From: Phycisphaerales bacterium UBA5793
GTDB taxonomy: Bacteria > Planctomycetota > Phycisphaerae > Phycisphaerales > UBA5793
Reading direction: 5' to 3'
DNA length: 64,000 nt
NCBI GenBank assembly: GCA_002418285.1
Contig: DIDT01000051.1
Span: 62,001 to 126,000 of the forward strand
Below the pieces are notes generated by a model. The model did not search any database, was not told the DNA's origin, and worked only from the letters and a program-made list of their open reading frames with translations. Shown here in pieces: positions 20,428 through 28,236 of this stretch. Made by a program: the position numbers and the translations under genes. Within the stretch, counting starts at the first letter, position 1. Each line of letters opens with the position of its first letter.

Positions 20428-22011
20428 TTATCGCTTCGGGGGGCTGTCTTCGATTACCCAAATCGCCTGCTTCAGCAACTTATCTTCCTTCGGGTCCGTT
20501 GTCTCGTCCATCAATGCTCTGAGCGCAGGTAGCGCGGGTGTGGCCGCCGACCCGAGATTCTGCAACGCACCGATCGCTTGGTCACGCAGTCTGTTTCGTG
20601 GCGCGGTGAGCAGCCTGATCAAAAGTGGCAGCGAATCTTTGACATGATCGGGGAATAGTCCGAGCAAGCGGACTGCAGTCTCAAGTGCGTAGTAGTCCGT
20701 CGTCTGCCAATCCTCAAACTCCTGCATGCGAGCCACAACCATGAGCAGGATCGGTGCTCCCATTTCCGATGTCAGCCCGTTGTCAGATGGGCAGTAGTGG
20801 AGGAGCGTGCCAATGTTTTCTGCCATGTCCCTAGTGAGAAGTTCTTCAATCCGGTCGAGGAGCGCCTCCGCATCCTGCCCCTGTCCCATCAGCGCCAGTA
20901 TCGCTGCGGTGCAGACGTGCCTGTCGGGGCTGTCGAGCAATGCACCGAGCGCGGCGGCGTTCTCTGCTGACCGAACTGGTTCCCCGATACCCAGTAGTGC
21001 CAGGGCGCACGCCCGAGGTGGTCCAAGATCCGGTCCAATCGGTCCCTTCCTGATGCAGGCGATCAAGATGGGTGCAACCGAAGCGTTTCCGATCGAACGA
21101 AGGGCCATCGCGGCTTCGTAGGCAGCGTCGTCGCGCGAATTGATGAGATTGCACAAGCGGTCGAGAACGGACTGCTCCGGCGATTCGAGGCGACCCATCG
21201 CGGTGGCGCATTTCTCTCGGAGAGCGCCCGATGGATTGGAAAGCCCATCAATGAGCACCTCTCGCGCGTTTTGGTTTGTATTGATAAACTTGGACAGACT
21301 CGAGATGGCACATAGCTGCACCTTCGGATCGGGGTCCTTCACCAGTTCACAGAGTTGACTGACAATGGGATCTCTAGTGGCGTCGTCTAGTTCCGCGGTG
21401 CCTGCTCGTAACGATGCCACAATGCGGATTTGAGGATCGTTATCATGCAACCAACGCAGGAGAATGGGTCCGCGCGGTTCATGCGGGTCCAGCCACCTCA
21501 AAAGCACAAGCATGCTGGTGCGCGTGTCAGTATCATACCGCGCATCCAACATCCTCTTTGCCTCCCACATGGCAAAGTGCGCTTGCCACGACCAGACTCC
21601 AGCCTTTGGAAACGTTGACTGCTTCGGGTCTCTCCAGCGTTTGATCAGCACAACGGCCCCGGACGTTCGCGTCCAAGGCAAAGAAGCAATGATGACTGTC
21701 GCGGGGGTCACGGAGAGCCAACCGTCGCGCCGGGCTTTCGGAGTGAGCCACAGTGGGACTGCTGCAAATACGGACACGAGGGCCAGCGCCGCCCACCGCC
21801 ATTTGCGCCGTGTCTTGAAAAACTGCCGCGCGCGCTTTGCCGTGTACCCGCACTCCGGACACGTCAACGAATCGCCGCCGCGCAGGTCATACCAGCACTT
21901 CGGGCAGCGCCGCCGGCCGCGCGAGCGGTCACGGAACATCGACCAGTAGAGCAACGCCAGCCCGGCCAGGCCGGTCAGGACGGCAAGAGACTGGTATGCC
22001 AGATCCGGCAT
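20428..22011 (-). CDS. Membrane protein with zinc ribbon and HEAT repeats, copy 2
   Basis: A 527-residue paralogue of the 18481 protein. The first 65 residues are almost the same (LAYQSLAVL, LLYWSMFRDRSRGRRRCPKC, WYDLRGGDSLTCPECGYTAK), with an intact four-Cys zinc ribbon. The repeat region is much more diverged but keeps the HEAT pattern (NPSGALREKCATAMGRLES, DPKVQLCAISSLSKF). This suggests purifying selection on the membrane anchor and ribbon, and faster change in the binding surface. It is on the same strand as the ACT-domain gene and mqnD upstream, with a 170-base gap holding the duplicated flank. Confidence 0.8.
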   Translation of the reverse strand: MPDLAYQSLAVLTGLAGLALLYWSMFRDRSRGRRRCPKCWYDLRGGDSLTCPECGYTAKRARQFFKTRRKWRWAALALVSVFAAVPLWLTPKARRDGWLSVTPATVIIASLPWTRTSGAVVLIKRWRDPKQSTFPKAGVWSWQAHFAMWEAKRMLDARYDTDTRTSMLVLLRWLDPHEPRGPILLRWLHDNDPQIRIVASLRAGTAELDDATRDPIVSQLCELVKDPDPKVQLCAISSLSKFINTNQNAREVLIDGLSNPSGALREKCATAMGRLESPEQSVLDRLCNLINSRDDAAYEAAMALRSIGNASVAPILIACIRKGPIGPDLGPPRACALALLGIGEPVRSAENAAALGALLDSPDRHVCTAAILALMGQGQDAEALLDRIEELLTRDMAENIGTLLHYCPSDNGLTSEMGAPILLMVVARMQEFEDWQTTDYYALETAVRLLGLFPDHVKDSLPLLIRLLTAPRNRLRDQAIGALQNLGSAATPALPALRALMDETTDPKEDKLLKQAIWVIEDSPPKR

Positions 22012-22181
22012 GGTCGATTGTACGGAGACTCACGCGCCATCGGCGGATCCAGCGCGACTGCAGACTCAACCAGTCCGACGCGCAAGCGAGGGAGATCGGA
22101 GCAGAGCGACTGTTCGCAACACGATTCTGGCGAGCGCAATTGGTCACTCTTGCGCTCATGATCCAATCAGACCGTCGGCTC

Positions 22182-22676
22182 TCACGCCCCCTTGCAGGGC
22201 CCGGGAAGATCCGCCTCGCCGAGCATGCGGAAGTTCTTGGCGCGGAGAATCTGGCCGGCCAACACCTGGTCGTCGACGGCCAGGGCGATGACCGGGCAGC
22301 CACCATGCGTCAGCATCAGCGGGTACGCGAAGTGAATACTCAACTCGGCTCCCAGCAGATAGAGGCACAGGCGTGTGAGCGAATGAGCGGATGCGACCTC
22401 GACGAGCAGCAGATCCATCTCCGAGAAGGCCAGACCGCGCTCGCGCAGCAGGCCGCGCGCGAGATTCGAATTGTTTGGAATGATGCGAATGACGGCGTGA
22501 TCCGATGCGTCGAGCACGCTCAGGGCGCAGACCTGCACCTGCGGGTGCTCCTCGAACACTTCGAGGAGTTCGTACAGTTTGCCGACGCGGTTATCGAGGA
22601 ACACGCTGAACTGGCGGGCGGAGGGCGGCGCATAGCCGTGCTCAGTCTCCATGGGCGTGGAAGATTGGCTCATCAT
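22182..22676 (-). CDS. Tandem ACT-domain protein
   Basis: About 164 residues with two ACT-type halves: FSVFLDNRVGKLYELLEVF (first strand and helix, Gly and Leu at the usual ligand site) and, after residue 90, a second half ending VIALAVDDQVLAGQILRAKNF. Two-ACT proteins without a catalytic domain usually sense amino acids or regulate enzymes. It lies downstream of mqnD on the same strand with a 152-base gap. The start is uncertain: ATG at 22676 is taken; ATG 22652 and GTG 22742 are possible. Ligand unknown. Confidence 0.7.
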   Translation of the reverse strand: MMSQSSTPMETEHGYAPPSARQFSVFLDNRVGKLYELLEVFEEHPQVQVCALSVLDASDHAVIRIIPNNSNLARGLLRERGLAFSEMDLLLVEVASAHSLTRLCLYLLGAELSIHFAYPLMLTHGGCPVIALAVDDQVLAGQILRAKNFRMLGEADLPGPCKGA

Positions 22677-22828
22677 CGATGGGACTTTCGACCTGGACTT
22701 TGCTGCCTCTGGCGGAGAGCGGTCGCTGGGGGTCGGAGCCACGAACCGATCCCCCAGCGACGCTGCTTCTCCGCCTTAACATACCACAAAACCTAACCCA
22801 ACGGAAGCGAAAACCGGGATTTCCACCA

Positions 22829-23740
22829 TCAATCTGTCGGATTGATGAAGTCCACCCCAACCGATCCGGGGACCAGTCCCGCCTCCGCCGCTTCCGAAAG
22901 GAACCGCCGGACCGCCTCCCGGCCCGTCGGGCCGAAGTCCAGCGTGTGCTTGTTGACGTACATCGCCACGAACTGGTCCGCCAGAGCCCGGTCCATCCCG
23001 CGGGCGTATTGAAGGGCATAGTCGATGGCCTGATCTCGATGTTCGAGCGCAAAGTTGAGCGACCGAAGCAAGGTGGCAGTGACTTCCCGCAAGGTGCCGG
23101 CGCCGAAGCGATCGTCGAGGTCGCGACGAATGACGTTGCCACCCAGAGGCAATGGCAGGCTCGTCCGCTTCGTCCACCAGGCGCCAAGGTCGGCCAGCAG
23201 TACAAGGCCGTGGTTCTGGAAAGTGAGTTGTCCCTCGTGGATCACCAGCCCGGCATCGAATTCTCCCGCCGCCACCCGCTCGATGATCTGGTCAAAGGGC
23301 ACCTCCGTCGCTTGGACCTTTGAGGCATCCCCGAGCATCAGGCCGGTGGCGAGCCAGGCGCTGGTGCGCCGGCCGGGGATGGCGAGTGTCCCGGCGCCGT
23401 CGCGCAGACTCTCCAGCAGCAGGTCTGTCCGGGCGACGAGGCGTGGCCCGTACCCATCGCCCATCGAGGAGCCGCACGACGTGAATGCATATCGGTCGGA
23501 CACATGCGGGTATTGCGCGACGGAGATGGCGGTGATCTCAAACTCAGCGCGATCCGAACGACGATTCAGCGATTCAATATCCTGTTGAATCGCCTCGAAA
23601 CGAAAACGGCCCGTGTCCAGCGCCGGTGGCGCGCCGGCAATGCCGGTGATCGGAAACCACATAAACGCGTCGTCGGGGTCGGGCGAATGGCCCAGCCGCA
23701 GGATGGGTCGATCGTCATCGGATTTTGAGGCGGAAGTCAT
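22829..23740 (-). CDS. mqnD: 1,4-dihydroxy-6-naphthoate synthase-type protein (MqnD family, futalosine pathway)
   Basis: A 303-residue protein with a periplasmic-binding-protein-like fold. The N-terminal LGHSPDPDDAFMWFPI matches the MqnD/MqnA pattern (SPxPDDxFM), and the internal VIHEGQLTF and LPLGGN elements are typical of MqnD. The family converts cyclic dehypoxanthine futalosine to 1,4-dihydroxy-6-naphthoate for menaquinone. Length is close to the usual 270-300. No other mqn gene is in the window. It is divergent from the gene at 23832 with 91 bases between. MqnA-like activity cannot be fully excluded by eye. Confidence 0.85.
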   Translation of the reverse strand: MTSASKSDDDRPILRLGHSPDPDDAFMWFPITGIAGAPPALDTGRFRFEAIQQDIESLNRRSDRAEFEITAISVAQYPHVSDRYAFTSCGSSMGDGYGPRLVARTDLLLESLRDGAGTLAIPGRRTSAWLATGLMLGDASKVQATEVPFDQIIERVAAGEFDAGLVIHEGQLTFQNHGLVLLADLGAWWTKRTSLPLPLGGNVIRRDLDDRFGAGTLREVTATLLRSLNFALEHRDQAIDYALQYARGMDRALADQFVAMYVNKHTLDFGPTGREAVRRFLSEAAEAGLVPGSVGVDFINPTD

Positions 23741-23831
23741 GGGACGGTCGATGTTGGGTTGGCCGGCTCGGTCCGGCTGAATCTCAGCGTCCCCGATCGT
23801 AGGGCGGCCCGCCGCCGCAGGAGCAACAAGA

Positions 23832-24290
23832 GTGCAGACGAGTCAGGCCCGGCGTGAGGATGAGATCGACCTGCTGCCGATCGTTGTGGGGATCCACCTC
23901 GACGCCGAGGTGTATGACCGCCCGCTCGCGCTGCGACTTGTTGACGCCATTCGCCGCTGGCAGCACGCCTACTGCGACGGGCCGATCTGTCGACCGACGG
24001 TCATCACTGACGCGCTCTACCTCAGCGACGAGTCGCTTCAACATGGGCCGGTGATCAGTCTTGGCAATGCGCGCGTCAACGCGCTCAGCGCCGGCCTGGT
24101 TGAGCGTCTGCCGGTGGTGTACTCAAAGCACGGCCGGATCGCGATCCAGTCCGATTCGCTTGCGGAACCGATTCGCTTGTGCGTGTGGTCTTCGCACCAT
24201 GACGATGGAGTCGAAGCGCTTGATCGTCTCATCGACGTGGAACTGGATGATTTTCTGGAATCCGTCGCTGCCGCCGCGCCGGCGATCTGA
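23832..24290 (+). CDS. Hypothetical protein
   Basis: A 152-residue soluble protein. The start is a GTG at 23832 with an AGGAG ribosome binding site about nine bases upstream. No signal peptide, membrane helix or known motif was seen. Distinct elements are GIHLDAEVYDRPLAL, YCDGPICRPTVITDALYLSD and VISLGNARVNALSAGLVERL. The last reads like a beta-strand plus Rossmann-type turn. Convergent with the anti-sigma-like gene at 24307. Confidence 0.55.
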   Translation: MQTSQARREDEIDLLPIVVGIHLDAEVYDRPLALRLVDAIRRWQHAYCDGPICRPTVITDALYLSDESLQHGPVISLGNARVNALSAGLVERLPVVYSKHGRIAIQSDSLAEPIRLCVWSSHHDDGVEALDRLIDVELDDFLESVAAAAPAI

Positions 24291-24306
24291 TTCTTCGCGG
24301 CCATTC

Positions 24307-25296
24307 TCAGTGGATGAGCATCGAATCGGATTCGCAGCCGGGCATCTCAGTGCCGACAAAGCAGGTGTGCTTGGCCTGGCAGGAGTCGGGTACCCAGATG
24401 TTGTCGTTGCCAAACTGAGCGGAATCAAGCCACATGCCGCTGCCATCTGAGAGCAGTGCGTTCTGGCCGCGACGATGGCTGGCCGACAACGTATTGATGC
24501 TGATGGGCTGCCCTCGGTGCGCCGCTTCGACGACGGGACTCTTGTCCGCGAGAATGACCATGGTGGGCGCGGTGTTCCAGCGCGGCCGCTTGTCGGTCAT
24601 GACATTCTGGTAGCTGAAGCTCGTGGCTTTGGCGGAAGGCCAGTTCTCGAGTGCCGCCAGGACGCTTCCCGATTCCGCGAAGGGATTACCCGGGCAGGTG
24701 AGGTCTTCAAAGGTGGCGAATCCCGCCTTCGCGAGATGAAAGAGATTCGCCGAGTTGGCCCGGCTCTCAAGCCAGTTGCCATTAGGCGCGCTGGCGGTGC
24801 GAATCGGCAGTGAGTTGTCGTAGGTGTTCGCGTAGTTGGTGAGTCCGAGAGCGATGTTGCCGATCCCGCTCAGGCAGGCCTGCTGCAATGCCGTGCGCCG
24901 CATGTTGGCGAGCATCGGTACCGTGACGCTGACGAGAATCAGAATGGCCGCAGCGGCAGTCAGCGTGCTTCGCCAGTTGAATCCGCCCGGAAACCGAGGA
25001 GAGGCGCCCGCCTCCGCCCCGAGTGTCGCGATGACCGGCTGACGCCTTCCCCGCTCGTACTGATCGATGCACAACATGGTCGCGGCGACAAGCGCCGGAC
25101 CTTCGATTGATTCAACTGGATATTGGTTGATCAGCCCAAGCAGACTGACGAGACGTTCGGCGCGGATCCTTGCTTCACCTTCAAACTGGTCAAGCTCGAA
25201 ACCGCACTCGACGAGCGCGTCGAGCAGATCGCAATCTGCCTCGCAGAGGACGACCTCGTGCGCATCTGGATTCTGACTGGTTGATTGTTCGGTCAT
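24307..25296 (-). CDS. Anti-sigma-like membrane protein with H-x9-DG pilin-like domain
   Basis: A 329-residue protein. Residues 1-108 are cytoplasmic-looking and acidic (CEADCDLLDALVECGFELDQ ...), followed by one membrane helix (about 109-130) and then MRRTALQQACLSGIGNIALGL and a C-terminal domain with HRRGQNALLSDG, a perfect H-x9-DG signature of planctomycete DUF1559-type proteins. The ATG at 25296 overlaps the stop of the sigma factor gene (ATGA), so the two are translationally coupled. The pairing with an ECF sigma factor suggests an anti-sigma role for the N-terminal part; I see no HxxxCxxC zinc anti-sigma motif, so this is inference from context. Confidence 0.65.
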   Translation of the reverse strand: MTEQSTSQNPDAHEVVLCEADCDLLDALVECGFELDQFEGEARIRAERLVSLLGLINQYPVESIEGPALVAATMLCIDQYERGRRQPVIATLGAEAGASPRFPGGFNWRSTLTAAAAILILVSVTVPMLANMRRTALQQACLSGIGNIALGLTNYANTYDNSLPIRTASAPNGNWLESRANSANLFHLAKAGFATFEDLTCPGNPFAESGSVLAALENWPSAKATSFSYQNVMTDKRPRWNTAPTMVILADKSPVVEAAHRGQPISINTLSASHRRGQNALLSDGSGMWLDSAQFGNDNIWVPDSCQAKHTCFVGTEMPGCESDSMLIH

Positions 25297-25922
25297 TGGT
25301 TGAAGTCCGCCCCTGCCTTGCCGTTCACTCGTCGCCATCGATCGGCGAATTGGGCGACTGCCGCATGCAGTCGCGATTTGACCGTCCCGAGCGGGATCTC
25401 AAGAGACTCTGCGATGTCGTTGTAACTCAGTCGTTGAAAGTACGCCAAGAGCAGAATCTCCCGAAGATGTTCGGGCATCGAATCGATGGTCTTTCGGACG
25501 AGTTCCCGCAACTCCGTTTCATCGAGGTGGGCGTCGATAGGCTCGCCCGAGTCCGCCAAAAAGTCGATGATGTTGGCCCCCGATCCCGTGGCATTCCCGG
25601 ACGTGCCTCCCGGGCGAACCGGAGCGGAAAGGTCAACCATCGCTAACCGTCTGCTGTTCTTACGATACCAGTCCCGGCCCTTGTTCGCGGCAATTGTGAA
25701 AAGCCACGGTCGAAATCGCCGGCTGACGTCAAAATCGTCGGCCGACTGGTGAACCTGGAGAAACGTCTCCTGAAAAACGTCCTCGGCGGCGGCCCGGTTT
25801 CCCAGTTGGCGCGACAGAAAACCCATCAGTTCTGGCTGGTACCGCCGGATCAGCAGTTCCATCGCCTCCCGCTCGCCCATCCGGTAGGCTTGCACAAGTT
25901 GTTCGTCGGTTCGCTGGTCCAC
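25293..25922 (-). CDS. ECF-family RNA polymerase sigma factor
   Basis: A 209-residue protein. Sigma region 2 is clear (LLIRRYQPELMGFLSRQLGN, AEDVFQETFLQVHQ, FRPWLFTIAANKGRDWYRK), then a variable linker and region 4 (MPEHLREILLLAYFQRLSYN, IAESLEIPLGTVKSRLH). A GTG at 25922 is chosen as start because it gives the usual ECF length; the frame stays open for another 650 bases against hpnH, which is a GC-rich shadow. It overlaps the anti-sigma-like gene by 4 bases. It probably directs a stress or envelope regulon in which it and its partner are included. Confidence 0.88.
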   Translation of the reverse strand: MDQRTDEQLVQAYRMGEREAMELLIRRYQPELMGFLSRQLGNRAAAEDVFQETFLQVHQSADDFDVSRRFRPWLFTIAANKGRDWYRKNSRRLAMVDLSAPVRPGGTSGNATGSGANIIDFLADSGEPIDAHLDETELRELVRKTIDSMPEHLREILLLAYFQRLSYNDIAESLEIPLGTVKSRLHAAVAQFADRWRRVNGKAGADFNQ

Positions 25923-26156
25923 GTCCGCTCGCAGGGGCTGAATCGTCCGAGATTGAGGCGCAGCAGGTCGCCGATAATGACTCCGAACTCCACATCCGTG
26001 GGGCCGGCGTCGGGGGTGCAGTATACGCGAACCAGCCCTGCAGGTAGACTGATTGGCCTTGCACCTCCGACCAGTCGTCCTACCATCACCACAATTCCGC
26101 GCGGTAGGGATGCCGCCGTTCCAGCGCGGCCTGCCGAACGACTTCCGGAGTGCCTG

Positions 26157-27338
26157 ATGGGCGTACCTCTCAGCCAGATGTGGACCGTGGCAACCTACGT
26201 GATGGGCCAGCGTCTGCGCGGCCGCAAGCGCTACCCGCTGGTGCTCATGCTTGAGCCGCTTTTCCGCTGCAATCTGGCCTGTGCCGGCTGCGGCAAGATC
26301 CAGTATCCCGCCCACATCCTCAAGCAGAACCTGAGCGTCGAAGACTGCCTCAAGGCCGTCGACGAGTGCGGCGCCCCGATGGTCTCCATCCCCGGCGGCG
26401 AGCCGCTCATGCACCCCCAGATCGCCGAACTGGTGCGCGAATTGGTCAAGCGGCGCAAGTACATCTACCTCTGCACCAACGCGATCCTGCTCAAGGAAAA
26501 AATCGATCTTTTCACCCCCAGCAAGTACCTGACTTTCTCGGTGCACATGGATGGTCAGGAAGATCACCACGACTTTGCCGTCTGCCGCGAGGGCGTCTAC
26601 AAGGATGCAGCAGAGGCGATGCGCATGGCCGTGCAGCGGGGCTTCCGTGTGACGACCAACACGACGCTCTTCGAAGGCGCCGATCCCAACTCAGTTCGGG
26701 CGTTCTTTGATGAGATGATGGAACTCGGCGTCGAAGGCATGATGGTCTCCCCCGGCTACGCCTACGAGAAAGCGCCTGATCAGAAGAACTTCCTCAAGCG
26801 CCAGAGCACGCATCACCTCTTCAACATGATCCTGAGCAACCGCGACGGCGGAAAGCGCAAGTGGCGCTTCAACCAGAGTCCGCTGTTCCTCGAGTTCCTC
26901 ATGGGCCGGCGCGACTACGAATGCACGCCGTGGGGCAATCCGACCTACAACCTCTTCGGCTGGCAGAAGCCGTGCTACCTGCTGCAGGACGGCTACGCCG
27001 ATACCTTTGCCGAGTTGATGCAGGAGACGCAGTGGGACCACTACGGCCGCGCGTCGGGCAACGACAAGTGCCAGAACTGCATGGTGCACTGCGGCTACGA
27101 GCCGACGGCCGTCAATCACACCTTCTCAGGCATGGGCGGCCTGTTCGCCACGGTGCGGTCGATGCTCTTCGGCACATACCGCGACGAAGCGGCGCTCAAG
27201 TCGCTCGAGCAGGAAAAGGGCCGCCCGCATGGCCCGCTCGTCCAGCTCGGCCTGGCGGAGGTGAAGCCTGCGGGCGATGATTCGCCCGATCCCACCGTCC
27301 GCGTCGGCCGGAAGGGCACCGAGCGCGTTGTGGCGTAA
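26157..27338 (+). CDS. hpnH: Adenosyl-hopene transferase HpnH (radical SAM)
   Basis: A 393-residue radical SAM enzyme. The cluster motif is CNLACAGC (C-x3-C-x2-C) within LEPLFRCNLACAGCGKIQYP, a hallmark of HpnH, followed by SIPGGEPLMHP and a C-terminal Cys-rich SPASM-like part (CQNCMVHCGYEP). HpnH joins the 5'-deoxyadenosyl group to diploptene, the first step to extended hopanoids. The ATG at 26157 has GGAG six bases upstream. No squalene-hopene cyclase or other hpn gene is in the window, so hopanoid production is inferred. It precedes the isomerase gene at 27361 by 22 bases and may be in one transcript with it. Confidence 0.92.
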   Translation: MGVPLSQMWTVATYVMGQRLRGRKRYPLVLMLEPLFRCNLACAGCGKIQYPAHILKQNLSVEDCLKAVDECGAPMVSIPGGEPLMHPQIAELVRELVKRRKYIYLCTNAILLKEKIDLFTPSKYLTFSVHMDGQEDHHDFAVCREGVYKDAAEAMRMAVQRGFRVTTNTTLFEGADPNSVRAFFDEMMELGVEGMMVSPGYAYEKAPDQKNFLKRQSTHHLFNMILSNRDGGKRKWRFNQSPLFLEFLMGRRDYECTPWGNPTYNLFGWQKPCYLLQDGYADTFAELMQETQWDHYGRASGNDKCQNCMVHCGYEPTAVNHTFSGMGGLFATVRSMLFGTYRDEAALKSLEQEKGRPHGPLVQLGLAEVKPAGDDSPDPTVRVGRKGTERVVA

Positions 27339-27360
27339 GTGGGCCGACCTACACTGTCGC

Positions 27361-28176
27361 ATGAGAATCGGTGTCTGCACCTGGTCGCTCCGGCCTGCTT
27401 CCGTCCAAGATCTCGTTGCGGAAGTTCAGGGGACGGGTGTGACGTGCATCCAACTCGCGCTCGATCCGATTCGCACCGGCAACTGGTCGCTGGCCCAGAC
27501 GCGCGATGTCCTGGATGGCGCCGGTATGTCCATCATCTCGGGCATGATGGCCATGGAAGGCGAAGACTACTCGACCCTTGAAACCATCAGGCGCACGGGT
27601 GGCGTGGCGCCCGACGCGACGTGGCCGCCCAATCTTCACGCCGCGGAAAAGAACGCGCAGATCGCCGCCGAACTCAACTTGCCGCTTGTGACTTTTCACG
27701 CGGGCTTCATTCCTCACGATCGCCACGACGCCCAGCGCGGCGTCATCCTCGATCGACTCCGTCAATTCGCGGATATCTACGGTGCCGCGAACATGCAGGT
27801 GGCCCTTGAGACCGGGCAGGAGACGGCGGCGACGTTGCTGGATGCCCTTGATGAACTCGATCGACCCGAAGTCGGCGTCAACTTCGATCCGGCGAACATG
27901 ATTCTCTACGGCATGGGCGATCCCGTCGACGCCCTGCGCCGCCTCGCCCCGCGCATCGCGCAGATTCACATCAAAGATGCAATCGCTACCAAGACTCCCG
28001 GCACCTGGGGCAGCGAGGTTCCCGTCGGCACCGGCGACGTCGATTGGCCGGCTTTCTTCGACACGATCCGCGATACGCGCCTCGACTGCGATCTCGTCAT
28101 CGAGCGCGAAGCGGGAGCATCCCGCATTGAGGACATCAAGACCGCGCGGACCGTCATCGAGCGATACACTTCCTGA
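27361..28176 (+). CDS. Sugar phosphate isomerase/epimerase (xylose isomerase-like TIM barrel)
   Basis: A 271-residue TIM barrel of the AP endonuclease 2 family. Seen are MRIGVCTWSL at strand 1, a conserved LVTFHAGFIP strand, ALETGQETAATL (metal-binding Glu), VNFDPANMILYG (Asp plus Asn) and IHIKDA (His), then GEVPVGTGDVDWPAF-like ending and LVIEREAG. These are the usual divalent metal ligands. Family members isomerise, epimerise or dehydrate keto sugars. The neighbouring Gfo/Idh/MocA and DUF1080 genes suggest a substrate oxidised at C3, but the exact sugar cannot be read from sequence. Confidence 0.85.
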   Translation: MRIGVCTWSLRPASVQDLVAEVQGTGVTCIQLALDPIRTGNWSLAQTRDVLDGAGMSIISGMMAMEGEDYSTLETIRRTGGVAPDATWPPNLHAAEKNAQIAAELNLPLVTFHAGFIPHDRHDAQRGVILDRLRQFADIYGAANMQVALETGQETAATLLDALDELDRPEVGVNFDPANMILYGMGDPVDALRRLAPRIAQIHIKDAIATKTPGTWGSEVPVGTGDVDWPAFFDTIRDTRLDCDLVIEREAGASRIEDIKTARTVIERYTS

Positions 28177-28236
28177 CTCTGAATTCCGAGCCTTCCGCCT
28201 CCTTTGCGGTCCACGACACCGCAGCGAGAATCAACC

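Larger units (their letters stand above)
20116..22099. repeat. Tandem duplication, copy B
   Basis: Holds the panC remnant, the second HEAT-repeat gene and a 5' flank ending TCAACCAGTCCGACGCGCAA at 22066-22085. The two flanks share over 30 bases with few changes. At the joint, GCGAAGA is common to the flank and to panC, suggesting recombination at microhomology. Confidence 0.8.

Noticed and set aside
20091..22099. Insertion sequence or transposon between the HEAT genes
   Set aside because: No transposase, terminal inverted repeats or target-site duplication; the structure is explained by a tandem duplication.
25923..26570. N-terminal extension of the ECF sigma factor
   Set aside because: Lies antisense to hpnH; GTG 25922 gives the normal sigma length.
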